Source: Solanum dulcamara
Taxonomy: Eukaryota > Streptophyta > Magnoliopsida > Solanales > Solanaceae
Assembly: GCF_947179165.1 (NCBI RefSeq)
Contig: NC_077242.1
Span: 31,679,097 to 31,743,096 of the forward strand
Direction: 5' to 3'
DNA length: 64,000 bases
Part shown: in pieces, positions 23,952-34,518 of the stretch
Layout of the letters: every line of letters starts with the position of its first letter
Position numbering within the stretch: the first letter of the stretch is position 1
Translations under genes and position numbers: made by a program
The notes under the pieces: model-generated
Databases searched by the model: none
Seen by the model: only the letters and a program-made list of their open reading frames with translations
What the model was told of the DNA's origin: nothing

Positions 23952-23976
23952 CAGCAGAAACCGCAGGTTTCTGCTG
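23952..23976 (+). other. Strong hairpin downstream of the TNPA-like gene
   Basis: CAGCAGAAACC and GGTTTCTGCTG are perfect 11-bp arms around a 3-nt loop. It lies between the end of the second gene and the right subterminal array, where a transcript 3' end would be expected. Confidence 0.75.
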
Positions 23977-23989
23977 TCAAAATTGTTGC

Positions 23990-24440
23990 AGAAAAAGCGA
24001 CGGACAGGGTTCTTTAGTTCGTCGCTTTTCTGGTAATTTTTTAAAAATATTTTTCCAAAAAAGCGATGGACAGGGTCCTTTAGTCCATAGCTTTTTGGTT
24101 TTTATTTTTTAAATTTTTCCAGAAAATCGATGGACAAAAGGACCCTGTCCGTCGCTTTTCAAGAAAAATTTCAGATAAACAAAATGACGGACGGAGACTA
24201 AATGTCCGTCGCTTTGGATTAAATAATTTCTTTTTTGAAAAAAATAAAAAGACGGAGTCCGTCGTATTTTGTTTTTATATTTTTTTAATTAAAAAAATTA
24301 GGAGCGGCAGTCCATCGCTTTTTACGTCGCTCCTTTAAAAGCGTCGAGCAAAAAAGTGACGGTGGTGACTGCGTCGCTTTTCCGTCGATTTTGACAAAAA
24401 AAGTGACGCAATCCGTCGCTTTTTTGCATCGCTTTTTGAC
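23990..24440 (+). repeat. CACTA right subterminal repeat array (hairpin units)
   Basis: At least six inverted pairs of AGCGACGGAC / GTCCGTCGCT occur, at about 23995-24030, 24060-24095, 24123-24160, 24184-24216, 24250-24275 and 24300-24340. They mirror the left array in word and spacing and precede the terminal TTTTTTAGTAGTG. Confidence 0.85.
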
Positions 24441-24442
24441 AA

Positions 24443-24458
24443 TTTTTTAGTAGTGCGA
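24443..24458 (+). repeat. CACTA right terminal inverted repeat and target duplication
   Basis: TTTTTTAGTAGTG followed by CGA, the reverse complement and TSD partner of the left end. Confidence 0.95.
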
Positions 24459-25334
24459 ATGAATCGAATATTGTGAACGATGAGCCTCATTCAATATCAA
24501 CTCTCTTAAACCATCTACATTAGGTACACACAAACGACCTTGACAACAAAGCACACCATCTCCCCCTTAGGAGAAAGACTCAATGACTTTTTTGGCAACC
24601 GACTTCTTTAACTGAACTAACACCTGATCATGGTCTTGTTTAGCCTTAAAATCCACCACAAGAGACGATTTTGTACCATTATGAACAAGAGCACCTCCAT
24701 CATCGGAGTCAACCAATCGTACACCTAAACATGACAATCTATGAACATCGTTGACCAGTTCTTTCTTACCTTCTTGAACATGTGCAACACTACTCATAGG
24801 CAATCTACTTAGTGCATCGGCAATCACATTAGCTTTGCCCGGATGATACAACACACTCACATCATAGGCCTTCAATAATTCAATATATCTCCTTTGCCGA
24901 AGGTTCAAATAGTTTTTCTTAAATACATATTGTAAACTCTTGTGGTCGGTGAACACATCCATATGGACACCATAAAGATAGTGCCTCCAAATCTTTAAAG
25001 AAAACAGAACCGCTGCTTGTTCAAGATTATGGGTTGGATAATTCCATTCATGCACCTTAAGTTATCTAGAAGCATAGTCTATCACCTTATCATGTTGCAT
25101 CAATACACAACCAAGAACAATTCTTGAAGCATCGCAATACACAATGAAACCATTGGACCCTTCCGACAAGGTCAAAATAGGAGCAGTAGTAAGATGATTT
25201 TTCAAATCTTGGAAACTATTCTCACAAGCTTTCGACCATTGAAACTTCACTTTATTTTGAGTCAACTTAGTCAAAGGTGAGGAAATCAAGGAAAAGCCTT
25301 TCATTAACCATCTATAGTATCCAGCTAGGCCCAA
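24459..25334 (-). pseudogene. Element B RNase H and integrase N-terminus (pseudogene)
   Basis: Minus strand from 25334: MGLAGYYRWLMKGFSLISSP (tether), [18 protein letters not shown] (first RNase H Asp), then [43 protein letters not shown] and HPGKANVIADALSRL. A long linker follows to about 24567. Beyond that, 24570-24459 encode the start of the integrase zinc finger, cut by the CACTA element. A stop near 25060 separates two frames. Confidence 0.88.
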
Positions 25335-26117
25335 GAACTTCTAATATCAGAAGGGGACAACGGTCTACACCAATTCTTTATCGCCTCGGTCTTTTTAGGA
25401 TCAACCATAATTCCTTCACCGGACACAATGTGACCAAGAAAAGCTACCTCCCTTAGCCAATACTCACATTTATTGAACTTGATAAATAATTATTTATCCC
25501 TTAGAGTTTGCAACACAATCCTCAAGTGATTAGCATGCTCCTCCTCAATCCGAGAGTAAACCATAATATCATCAATAAACACAATTAGAAACACATCCAA
25601 ATATTATTTGAACACCCAATTCATCAAGTCTATGAATGTTGTGGGGGCATTAGTCAAACTAAACGACATAACTAATAACTCATAATGGCCATATCTTGTT
25701 CTAAATGCCATTTTGGAAATATCACACTCCCTCACCCTTAATTGGTGATAACTGGAACAGAGATCAATCTTAGAAAATTAGCTTGCCCCTAGGAATTGGT
25801 CAAACAAATTATCTATCCTCGAATTTGGGTATTTATTCTTGATGGTTACTTTGTTCAATTACCGATAGTCAGTGCACATACATAGAGAACCATCCTTCTC
25901 TAACAAACAAAACGAGAGCTGCCTATGGGGATATACTTGGTCTAATAAAACCTTTGTTTAACAAGTCTTTCAATTGATCCTTTAACTCCTTCAATTTTGC
26001 CAGAGCCATTCGGTAAGAAGGACTAAAAATGAGTTGAGTACCCGAAGGAACGTCTATACCAAAATCAATCTCCCTTTTGGGAGAGGTACACATCGGGAAA
26101 CACATCCGAAAACTCAT
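25335..26117 (-). pseudogene. Element B reverse transcriptase (pseudogene)
   Basis: Minus-strand motifs in order: [44 protein letters not shown] (26117-25925), then after frameshifts the NKVTIKN block (~25850), YHQLRVR (~25740), RYGHYEL and [16 protein letters not shown], and FIDDIMVYS at about 25560-25585, the catalytic Asp pair. Several stops are present. Confidence 0.85.
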
Positions 26118-26650
26118 TAATAATGGGGACCAACCCTAGAGTAGGGGCTTGGGAATTTTCATCCCTAACCCTCACAAGATGATAAATACAATCCTTGAAA
26201 ATTATTTTTTGAGGTTTAAGGCATGAAATGAATTGACCTTTAAACACATAATTACTACCCTTCTATTTTAGGACCAGTTCATTAAAAAATTAAAACTTAA
26301 CCACTCGGGTCCTACAATCAATAGAAGCATAACATGCATATAGCTAATTCATACCAAGAATAACATCAAAATCAGTCATGTCAAGCTCAACTAGATCATA
26401 TAGAGTAACTTTATGGAAAATCAAAACTGGCCAACTTCTATAAACTCTTTTAACAGCAACTAACTCACCTACGAGTATAAATGGAAAAAGGCTCTAACAA
26501 CATTTTGGGGCTAATATCAAATCTCATGGCCACATAAGGGGAAACAAAAGAAAAATATATACCCGGATCAAGTAAGTCATAAACATCATAGTGAAAGACC
26601 CATAACATACCGGTAACAATATTGGGAGTTTCCTCACCTCTTGCCTACCA
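26118..26650 (-). pseudogene. Element B protease region (pseudogene)
   Basis: Minus strand shows a YDLLDPG-like active-site loop near 26575, a VELDMTDFDVILGMN-like segment near 26370, and FKGQFISCLKPQKIIFKDCIYHLVRVRDENS at 26245-26150. These are the usual gypsy protease-RT linker landmarks. Interrupted by stops. Confidence 0.7.
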
Positions 26651-27786
26651 TGAAGAGCATAGAACTGGTTATTGCGTTGACCACGCTTTGGTTGCATTTG
26701 AGCACCTTAAGAAAGTTTTCCTCCATGAGAAACTTGGCCTTAAGGACGACCACCTTTGACCTTGCATTCATTAGCATGATGACCCGGCTTACCATGTCAG
26801 TAGAAATTATTTAAACCCGCTAAACACTCACCCTTGTGGTTCTTGCCACACTTTTTACATGTTAGAGTAACTTGGCCAATAGGAGCACCTCCTTGCAGCT
26901 TAGGGTTGGGCAACCTATATTTCTCAAACCTTGGAGTAGTGGAATTAGGAGACTCGTGGCTGGAGTACATTTGGTAAAAATGAGGACGTCCACCACCTTC
27001 GAACTTACTATGAGAGAAATCACCACTATCTATCCTTGGCCTCTTAGACTCCCTATTTTTCTCCTTTAGCTTCTCACTCTCTATTTTCTCAGCATAGGTC
27101 ATAAGTCTAGATATATCTATTTTTCAAATCAACATAGCCGTCTTACATTCCTTTGAAACCATATCTGCCACACCTGATACAAACTTTCTCATACGAGCTC
27201 TTGAGTCGACAACTATGAATGGAGCATATTTTGACAATTGAGTAAACTTAAGGGAATACTCCCTCACACTCATACCCCCTTGTTTAAGGTTGATGAATTT
27301 TTGTACTTTGGCCTTCCTCAACTCCAATGAGAAAAAGGGATCAAGAAACACTCCTTTGAACTCATCCTAAGTCACGAGATCCTCCTCTCTAGGCTTCTCC
27401 CTTTTCCATTGATCAAATCAAATTTGGGCAACACCCTTCAATTGATACATACCCAACTCTGTCCTCTCAACTGGGTTAATCCCCATAATGTCCACAATCT
27501 TATGAATACTATCAACAAACTCTTATGGATCCTTTTCCACCTTAGAACCCCAATACTCCAAAGGATTCATCCTCATAAAATCACAAACTCTTGTCATTAT
27601 TGTACCCACATTTGGGTTCACGGGAGAAACTACATCACGATTGGCTTGAGTCGTAACGTCTTGAGAAAGTAGTTGGAAAGACGCTCAAAACTTGGCATTG
27701 GAGACTTGATCATTCAAGGGATCATACGGAGCTTGTTTCTCCTCTTTAACCACATTCCTTCTAGCGGGGTATCTTCGTGGAGGCAT
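26650..27786 (-). pseudogene. Element B gag (pseudogene)
   Basis: It opens at the ATG complementary to 27784-27786 (MPPRRYPARRNVVKEE), the same start as gag of element A. The capsid segment is 27351-27124 (FFSLELRKAKVQKFINLKQG, SLKFTQLSKYAPFIV). The nucleocapsid has CKKCGKNHKGEC at about 26850 and a second knuckle remnant, HGKPGHHANEC, at about 26775-26810 in which a Cys codon is lost to a stop. It would assemble the particle and bind RNA if intact. Confidence 0.85.
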
Positions 27787-27970
27787 TTTCTGAAAATGAA
27801 AAAGAACAAGCATTAGAGGGAAAGAATTAACCACTCTATCATAAATGAAGTGAGATTTTCCTAAGACTTTTCGTAGCCTCCTATTCATGGATGTGGCGCG
27901 CTTCATACCAATGAACAAGAATTTACTTAACAAGACATGTTAGACTCCCTAGGACTTGTCTAAAACTTGT

Positions 27971-27986
27971 GCTCTAATACTAAGTT
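27971..27986 (-). other. Primer binding site of element B
   Basis: Plus-strand GCTCTAATACTAA is the reverse complement of a one- or two-base variant of TTGGTATCAGAGC. It lies directly beside the TGTCACGACCC end of the 5' LTR. Confidence 0.8.
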
Positions 27987-28849
27987 TGTCACGACCCGAT
28001 CTAGGTTCAATCTGCGACACAGTGATAGGGATGCAAGGGACCCCAACCAAGCCATATTATCATACATCGCATACATAAGGTAAAGAAACATAGTAAAATA
28101 AGCGAAAGTAACAACTCAAGGGAAATGGTCTAAGGGATATAAAAATCAATTGATGTCCAACTGGACTACATCATATAGCGCCTAAACATGCCTCTAGTTT
28201 AGTATTTTATAGGGGCTTAGGACAACCTCCTAGTTCACCTAAATCAAGTAAGGAAAAGTCAAGTAAGGAAAAGTCAAGTAGACAATGAGAATGAAAGTCA
28301 TGTACATGGTAGAATGAGGGCTCACCAACTTCAAATATCTAAAGTAACTCTATCCACAAAGAGAATGGTCGTGAGTGTCATCCATCCCTAAATTATAAGA
28401 CAATGTAGGCAAAATATGCATTAGTACATAAAAGGTACTAAGTATGTGAGATATGCATGAACAAGTAAAGGTACATGAACATTATGACATGCGATGCATG
28501 ACTAAACATAATGAACATGAGTAAGGCATAAAGCATTTGAAAAAATATGAAAACTCATGGTCAATGCATATCATAAAACTTCATCATAAACTCATAGCTT
28601 AAAATTTAACTTTGTGGGATAAGACCTTTAACCGATATCTTACGACCATGTGAGCTATAATATGGAATATGATGGAACCCTCATCGAGAAGGGGATGATA
28701 CCTTTCCAGGGTATACTCTGTCAGGGTACTCAACTCAACTGTGCTATATGTGGATCCACTAGCTAGGCTATTAAGGCAACCTACATGGGCAACATAGTTT
28801 GGGACTTTAGGTTGCTACTAGGATTCCCTTGGGTAACTAACTGTGTTAC

Positions 28850-30780
28850 TGTCATGATCCAAGATGAGGTCCTAGATGTGACACGATGAATAAGGAACCC
28901 AGAGGTACCTTACCCAAGCCTCTTAGCATTCATATAGCCTTTCATCAGTAATGACAATAAATATCAAGCGGAAGAAAAAAGGAAAAATGGGACTAAGGGA
29001 GAACATCATAGAATAGGAGTCATCATCATATGAGAGCAAGCTAAAATAAAGGACATTATGTGATATATATAAATAATATGCATAAGTTAATGCGTGCATG
29101 AGAAAAATCATAATAAAACCTTTAAACCATCAATTTATGGGAAAGTGACTGTAATCAATATTTAAGGCCATGCGAGCTATTGTATGGAATTCGATGATTC
29201 TTATATTGGGGAAGGCCGATGACTCCTATATCGAGACAGGGGAGACTACCTTGCCAGGGTAGTATTCCATCAACTTTAAACATTCTTCAACTTTAACTTT
29301 AACGACTAATCGTGGATCTACTAGCCTAAAAATAGCCGACAAGGGCCCCTATGATGACACATAGTTAATATAACATGAGACTTTACTTAAGAACCCCTTT
29401 GATCGAGTCCCCATCTACATGCTACATTCGGTGCTATGTAAAATCCCATGGAATATGTTTAAACATCATCATAGCATAATATATAGCTTTGACATAAAAA
29501 CAAAAATATCACTCGGTGGAATAGCTTATTAAAACCTTTCATTTGATTCAATGCAAGAATTGCCCTTTCACATTAAAACCTTAGTTCGGATAAGAAGCCC
29601 TTTCATCAATCAATAATTTAATAAAGACTCCTTTTACACAAGCATTTACTTCATATCATTCATTTAGAGTCAAACTTCACTTCAACTTCACTTAAATCAT
29701 GAGGAAAATTAGGTGTGTTCTCTTCATAAAACTTTTAAATGCATTTTGAAGAATTATTGAATGTGTGAGAGTGATGAAATGCATCAATTTATTACACCTC
29801 AAACAACCCACCATTCATACTCAAAACCTTCTTCAAGCCTTCATAGAGTCACATTATTAAACCATTCAACTCATGAAATTAACAATTAAAAATAAAGTCA
29901 TATAAACTCTAAATATATCATTGTCCATGCATTTAATGAGCCCATAAGAATTCATCATAAGGAAGTTCGAATATCAAATTGGAAATTTATTTAGACTCCG
30001 TGGGTGGAAGGACCCGTGGATGAAAAGCTAACATACCTTGTAGGAGATAAAACCCAAAAGAGAACTTGAGGAAGAATAGTAACTTGAATGCCTTGAATTG
30101 AAAACCCTAGTCTTTCCTTAAGGTTCTTGAGAGAGTTTTAGGATGAGAGAATTTGAAAGTCTTAAGTCTTAAGTGTGAAGAATGAGGTCTTAGAAGGGTT
30201 TAGGGTGTTTAGATGGAAGAATTCAGCCTTCAAAATGACAATATTTTGGATTAAAATATAGAAAATGACTAAAATACCCCTTTAAGAATCTGGCCAAAAA
30301 GGACTTCATGGGGACCCTTCACAGTCCATGGTGATCACCATTGTCTGTGGTGGGGTCTCGCGATGAAGAACTTAGAAAAACTCAGAAAAGGGCTTGCAGG
30401 GGTAGTCTCTGAAGTTTCACCATGAGACATCTTCACAGTCCGTAAAGATCACTACGGGCCGTGAAATATAGCCGTGGTGCAGGTGTGCAGGTGGAGCTGC
30501 AGAGTGTACACCACGAGGACTCACCACGTTCCATAGTGGGCATCCGTGGACCCTGCCTTAAGAAAATTCTTGAGGGTTTTGGGGAAAGGCTCACCACAGA
30601 GTGCTTCACGGCCCATGATGCTCAACATGGTTCGTGGTCCTCCATCGTGGTTCGTCCTTACAGTCTGAGTCTCTGAATCTCTGCCACGGTCCTTAACAGC
30701 TTCCATGGTCACTTCAGGTGCCAGTTTCTATAAATTCTCTAAAAATTCATCCTTGGTTCCTTGGTTTAGGACCTTTCACA
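28850..30780 (-). repeat. LTR-like segment E nested in LTR B
   Basis: The left edge is TGTCATGATCC and the right edge GGACCTTTCACA, together a 1931-bp unit with LTR-like TG...CA ends on the minus strand. Its GC-rich start (30291-30720) repeats CCACGG/CCGTGG words like element A. The flanking 5-mers GTTAC and TTTCC do not match, and part of LTR B is missing around it, so insertion followed by deletion or recombination is more likely than a clean solo LTR. Confidence 0.6.
30291..30720 (-). repeat. CCACGG/CCGTGG palindrome block in segment E
   Basis: CACAGTCCATGGTGATCACC, ACTACGGGCCGTGAAATA, CACCACGTTCCATAGTGG, TTCACGGCCCATGATG and TGCCACGGTCC recur in both orientations, matching the block at 5715-6095 in word type and place. 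Confidence 0.7.
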
Positions 30781-31565
30781 TTTCCAGGATCGTACAAAAA
30801 TACTCAAAATTGAAGAAGAAACCTTGAAGAAATCTGAAACTCTAGCTTGAAGCTTGAAGAGAAATCCTTGAGAGAATTTAGTTCCTACCTTAGAGAATTT
30901 GAGAGAGTGATTGAAAATGAGGGAAATTTCAAAAGATTGAGTAAATATAGGGTTGAGCTTAGCAATAATTGTATATAGGTTCATGGAACCGAACTTGGTA
31001 AATGACACAAATACCTTTCATTAAAAACTAGAATTTCAACCTAGGGGATGAATCTACGAGTCGTAGAAAAGTTGACGAGTCATCAAGATGACTCCTCCTG
31101 CAGGTCTAAGGAAAGCTCTAAAAATTAGGCCTCTGATGTTTGCAAATGAGTTGTTTCTACGACTCATCTTCATGACGATGAAGCATTGTTTGGGCTCGTC
31201 CTGCTCCTTTCAAAACCTACAAATTTAAGGGTGTGTTAAATTTGGTTACGAGTCATGTCTACGACTCGTAACAACTCCTACGAACCGTCCTGTCAAGTCG
31301 TGGACTCGATACTGAGGAATTCTAAAACATAGGCTCTGAAGTTTTGGAATGAATGGTTCTTAAGACTCGTCAACGTGATGACGACTCGTCTTGTTGAGTC
31401 GTAGAATCTCTCTTGAGGGAAACACTGTACAATGATCAAGGGGTCACTCTACGACTCACTCTTACAAGTCGTAGAATGCTCTACGAGTCATAGAGTGACT
31501 CGTAAACATGAGTCTGTTGAGAATTTTCTCCTTGGTTCCAACTTTTTGACTTTTGGGATCTTACA

Positions 31566-31765
31566 ATTTTGACGGTAGATTCTTGTTTAGGATACATACT
31601 TTTATATTAGAATTCCTAAGAAATTATGAGAGTATGATTACCTTGATTTGAAAAGAAGTATTTTTTATAGTATGATTACCTTGATTTGGGAAAAAAGAAT
31701 TCTTAATGGACTTGCTAAAAAATAAAGTCTTGAACCCTAGAATTGAGTTTTTATATTACTAGAAA
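31566..31765. other. Flank between element B and the Helitron
   Basis: AT-rich non-coding sequence with a short internal repeat (TATGATTACCTTGATTTG twice). Its last 38 bp (31728-31765) match 37065-37102 on the other side of the Helitron, so it is probably a piece of the sequence the Helitron entered. Confidence 0.5.
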
Positions 31766-31795
31766 CTAGTATAGTACCCGCGCGATGCGCGTACT
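31766..31795 (-). other. Helitron 3' terminal hairpin and CTAG end
   Basis: Plus strand CTAGTATAGTACCC, then CGCGCGATGCGCGTAC. Inverted words AGTAC/GTACT and CGCGC/GCGCG form the subterminal stem that terminates rolling-circle transfer in this superfamily. The base left of CTAG is A (T on the minus strand), as expected for A/T target insertion. Confidence 0.8.
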
Positions 31796-31829
31796 ATTAA
31801 TCTGAGATCAATTATGTAGTACTTAGTAA

Positions 31830-33035
31830 AAATGGATTGCAACATGATAACTAATATATTTTTGATAATGTGTAAAAAAAAAGGTTCTCATTCAACATGA
31901 TTAGAAAATCACATTTGAAATGATAAGAAAACCACAATTACAAAATATAAGGAAAGTACCTTTTAAACATGATAAGAGATACAATTTAGATAAAAATATT
32001 AAGAAAGTATGTATTCAATATGGTAAGAAAATCACTTTACCAATTTTAGAAATAAAGTATCTTTCAACATGATAAGAAAAATAATTTTACAAAATGTAAA
32101 GACAATATTTATTAAACATGATAATAAATCACTTTTTAAAAAAATAAAGAAAGAACTCTTTCAAAATGATAAGGAAAACACTTTACTAAAATGTAAAAAA
32201 AAATAACTTTAGACAACATGATAAGAAAAATAGTTTTACAAATTTTAAGAAAGTACTATTCAACAATATGAAAAGAAAAATATTTTTACAAAAATGTAAA
32301 CAAAGTAATATTTAAATATGATACGAATAACACTGTACAAAGTGTAAAGAAAGTATTAGTTTAACATGATAAGAAAAATATTTTTACAAACACTTTTACA
32401 TTAAAAGTAAAGATAATACCCTTTTAACATGATAAGAAAACACTTTACAAAACGTAAAGAAAGTACATTTTTGACTATTTGATAAGAAAAACATTTTTAC
32501 AAATTTTTAAGAAAGTACTAATTCAACAATATGATAGAAAAAACAATTTAAAAATGTTAAAATAAGTACCATAACAATATGATTTTAAAAAACACTTAAA
32601 AATGTAAGAAAAACACTTTACAAAATGTAAAGAAAGTAACATATCAATATGATAATATAAATATTTTTACAAAAATGTAAAAAAAGTACCCTTTCAATAT
32701 GATAAGAAAAACAATTTAAAAAATGTATAAAATGTACCGTTTCAACATGATAAGAAAAACATTCTTATTAAATGTAAAGAAAGTACTAATTCAACATGGT
32801 AAGATAAGCACTGTTAATAAAAGTAAATAAAGTACTCTTTCAATATGGAAAACACTTTTACAAAATATAAATAAAACACCTTTCCGACAATTTAATATGA
32901 AAAACACTTTTACACAATTTTTTGGAAATTAGTTAGTCAATAATATGAAAAGAAACACTTATTAAAAAGTTGAAGAATGTACACATTCGACATGATAAGG
33001 AAAAAATTACAAAATATCAAATATTACTAGTATGC
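31830..33035 (-). repeat. AT-rich minisatellite array 1 in the Helitron
   Basis: Units of about 45-60 bp built on ACATGATAAGAAAAACACTT, then TTACAAAATGTAAAGAAAGTAC. Most units contain the small dyad TTTACA...TGTAAA. Copies diverge by substitutions and indels. Confidence 0.85.
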
Positions 33036-33041
33036 AATATC

Positions 33042-33360
33042 TCAAATTAAATTATGAAAGATTTTTTTATACACTATATTTATAATCTCATTACAAATAT
33101 TTCCATCATCATCATAAGATAAAATCTTCAATCCTTTTCTGCCAGTCACTTGTGATAAAGCAACATACAGTTGTTCATGGGTAAATACTGATTTTTTCAA
33201 AAACAATCTAATGTGAGCCAACGATTGACCTTGACTTTTATTAATGGTCATGGCAAAAGATACAATTAATGAAAATTGTTTTCGTTGAAACTTGAAAGAT
33301 ATTTTTGCATCAGATGGAGTCAAAGTCATTCTTGGAATAAAAACTTTCTTTCCTGGCATA
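33042..33360 (-). pseudogene. Helitron helicase C-terminal fragment, duplicated copy
   Basis: A 105-codon open frame (MPGKKVFIPRMTLTPSDAKI..., TINKSQGQSLAHIRLFL, HEQLYVALSQVTGRKG) matches the C-terminal end of the frame at 34519-35316, including the motif VI region where ALSRVTSR is here ALSQVTGR. It and the array to its left repeat at a 1477-bp offset, so it arose by a segmental tandem duplication inside the Helitron. Confidence 0.85.
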
Positions 33361-34518
33361 TTACTTAAAGAAAGTACCTTTTTAACATGACAAGAAATAC
33401 AATTTAGATAAAATGTAAAGAAAGTACGTATTTAATATGATAAGAAATCACTTTACAAATTATAAATATAGTATCTTTCAACATGATAAGAAAAATAATT
33501 TTACAAAATGTAAAGACAATACTTATTAAACGTGATAATAAATCACTTCTACAAAAAATATGATAAGAAAAACAGTTTTACAAATTTTAAGAAAGTACTA
33601 TTGAACATTATGATAACAAAAATATTTTTAAAAAAATGTAAAGAAAGTAATATTTAAACATGATAAGAATAACACTGTACAAAGTGTAAAGATAGTATTA
33701 TTTTAACGTGATAAGAAAACACTTTTACATTAAAAGTAAAGATAATACCTTTTTAACATGATAAGAAAACACTTTAACAAAATGTAAAGAAAGTACATTT
33801 TTGACTATTTGATAAGAAAAATACTTTTACAAATCTTTAAAAAAATTACTAATTCAACAATATGATAGAAAAAACACTTTAAAAATGTAAAACAAAGTAC
33901 CATAACAATATGATTAAAAAAACACTTCAAAAAATGTAAAGAAAGCCCCGTTTCAACATGATAAGAAAAACATTTTACAAATTGTAAAGGAAGTAACATA
34001 TCAACATGATAATAGAAACATTTATACAAAAATGTAAACAAAGTACCCTTTTAACATGATAAGAAAAACAATTTTAAAAATACATACAAAGTACCCTTTC
34101 AATATGATAAGAAAAACATCCGCATTAAATGTAAAGAAAGTACTTATTCAACATGATAAGATAAACACTTTTAAATAAAAGAAAATAAAGTACTCTTTCA
34201 ATATGATATGGAAAACACCTTCACCAAATATAAATAAAACATCTTTCCGACAATTTAATAAGAAAAATATTTTTACAAAATTTAAGAAAAATAACTTATT
34301 CAATATTATAAAAAGAAAACACTTTTTAAAAAGTTGAAGAATATAAATAAAACATCTTTCCGACAATTTAATAAGAAAAATATTTTTACAAAATTTAAGA
34401 AAAATAACTTATTCAATATTATAAAAAGAAAACACTTTTTAAAAAGTTGAAGAATGTACGCTTTCGACATGATAAGGAAAAAATTACAAAATATCAAATA
34501 TTAATAGTGTGCAATATC
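33361..34518 (-). repeat. AT-rich minisatellite array 2 in the Helitron
   Basis: Same unit type as array 1 and in the same place relative to the helicase fragment. It contains an exact 113-bp tandem duplication (34228-34340 and 34341-34453). Confidence 0.85.

Larger units (their letters stand above)
13287..24455 (+). mobile_element. Complete CACTA (En/Spm-type) DNA transposon, 11.2 kb, with two decayed genes
   Basis: The element begins CACTACTAAAAAA and ends TTTTTTAGTAGTG, which are mutual reverse complements. It is flanked by the 3-bp duplication CGA (13284-13286 and 24456-24458), the size expected for CACTA elements. Both ends carry subterminal hairpins built from AGCGACGGAC. Inside are a TNPD/TNP2-like transposase gene and a TNPA-like gene in the same direction. 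The flanks join to restore the integrase frame of element B. A solo LTR interrupts the second gene. Stops in both genes mean this copy cannot make transposase itself, although its ends look intact. Confidence 0.96.
7776..31565 (-). mobile_element. Element B: minus-strand Tekay/Del-type gypsy element split by several nested insertions
   Basis: Read on the minus strand: 5' LTR (31565 to 27987), Met-tRNA primer site, gag, protease, RT, RNase H, integrase, chromodomain, polypurine tract and 3' LTR (9120 to 7776, then cut by element A). The integrase is interrupted at 9993-12762 and by the CACTA element at 13287-24455. Joining the flanks of the CACTA element restores a continuous integrase zinc-finger reading (EAHRSQYSIHSGSTKMYRDLR), which shows the order of events. 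Stops occur in every domain, so it is inactive. Confidence 0.9.
27987..31565 (-). repeat. 5' LTR of element B, interrupted by LTR-like segment E
   Basis: The plus-strand left edge is TGTCACGACCC at 27987, and the right edge is GGATCTTACA at 31565 (U3 start TGTAAGATCCC on the minus strand). The right 769 bp match 8361-9120 of the other LTR. The first 863 bp carry the twin-hairpin region (TTAGTAC...GTACTAA, 28419-28439). Segment E lies between them, and about 500 bp present in the left LTR is absent here. Confidence 0.8.

Noticed and set aside
31773..31794. GC-rich hairpin as a bacterial-type terminator
   Set aside because: It is the subterminal hairpin of a Helitron, followed by CTAG and T on the minus strand.
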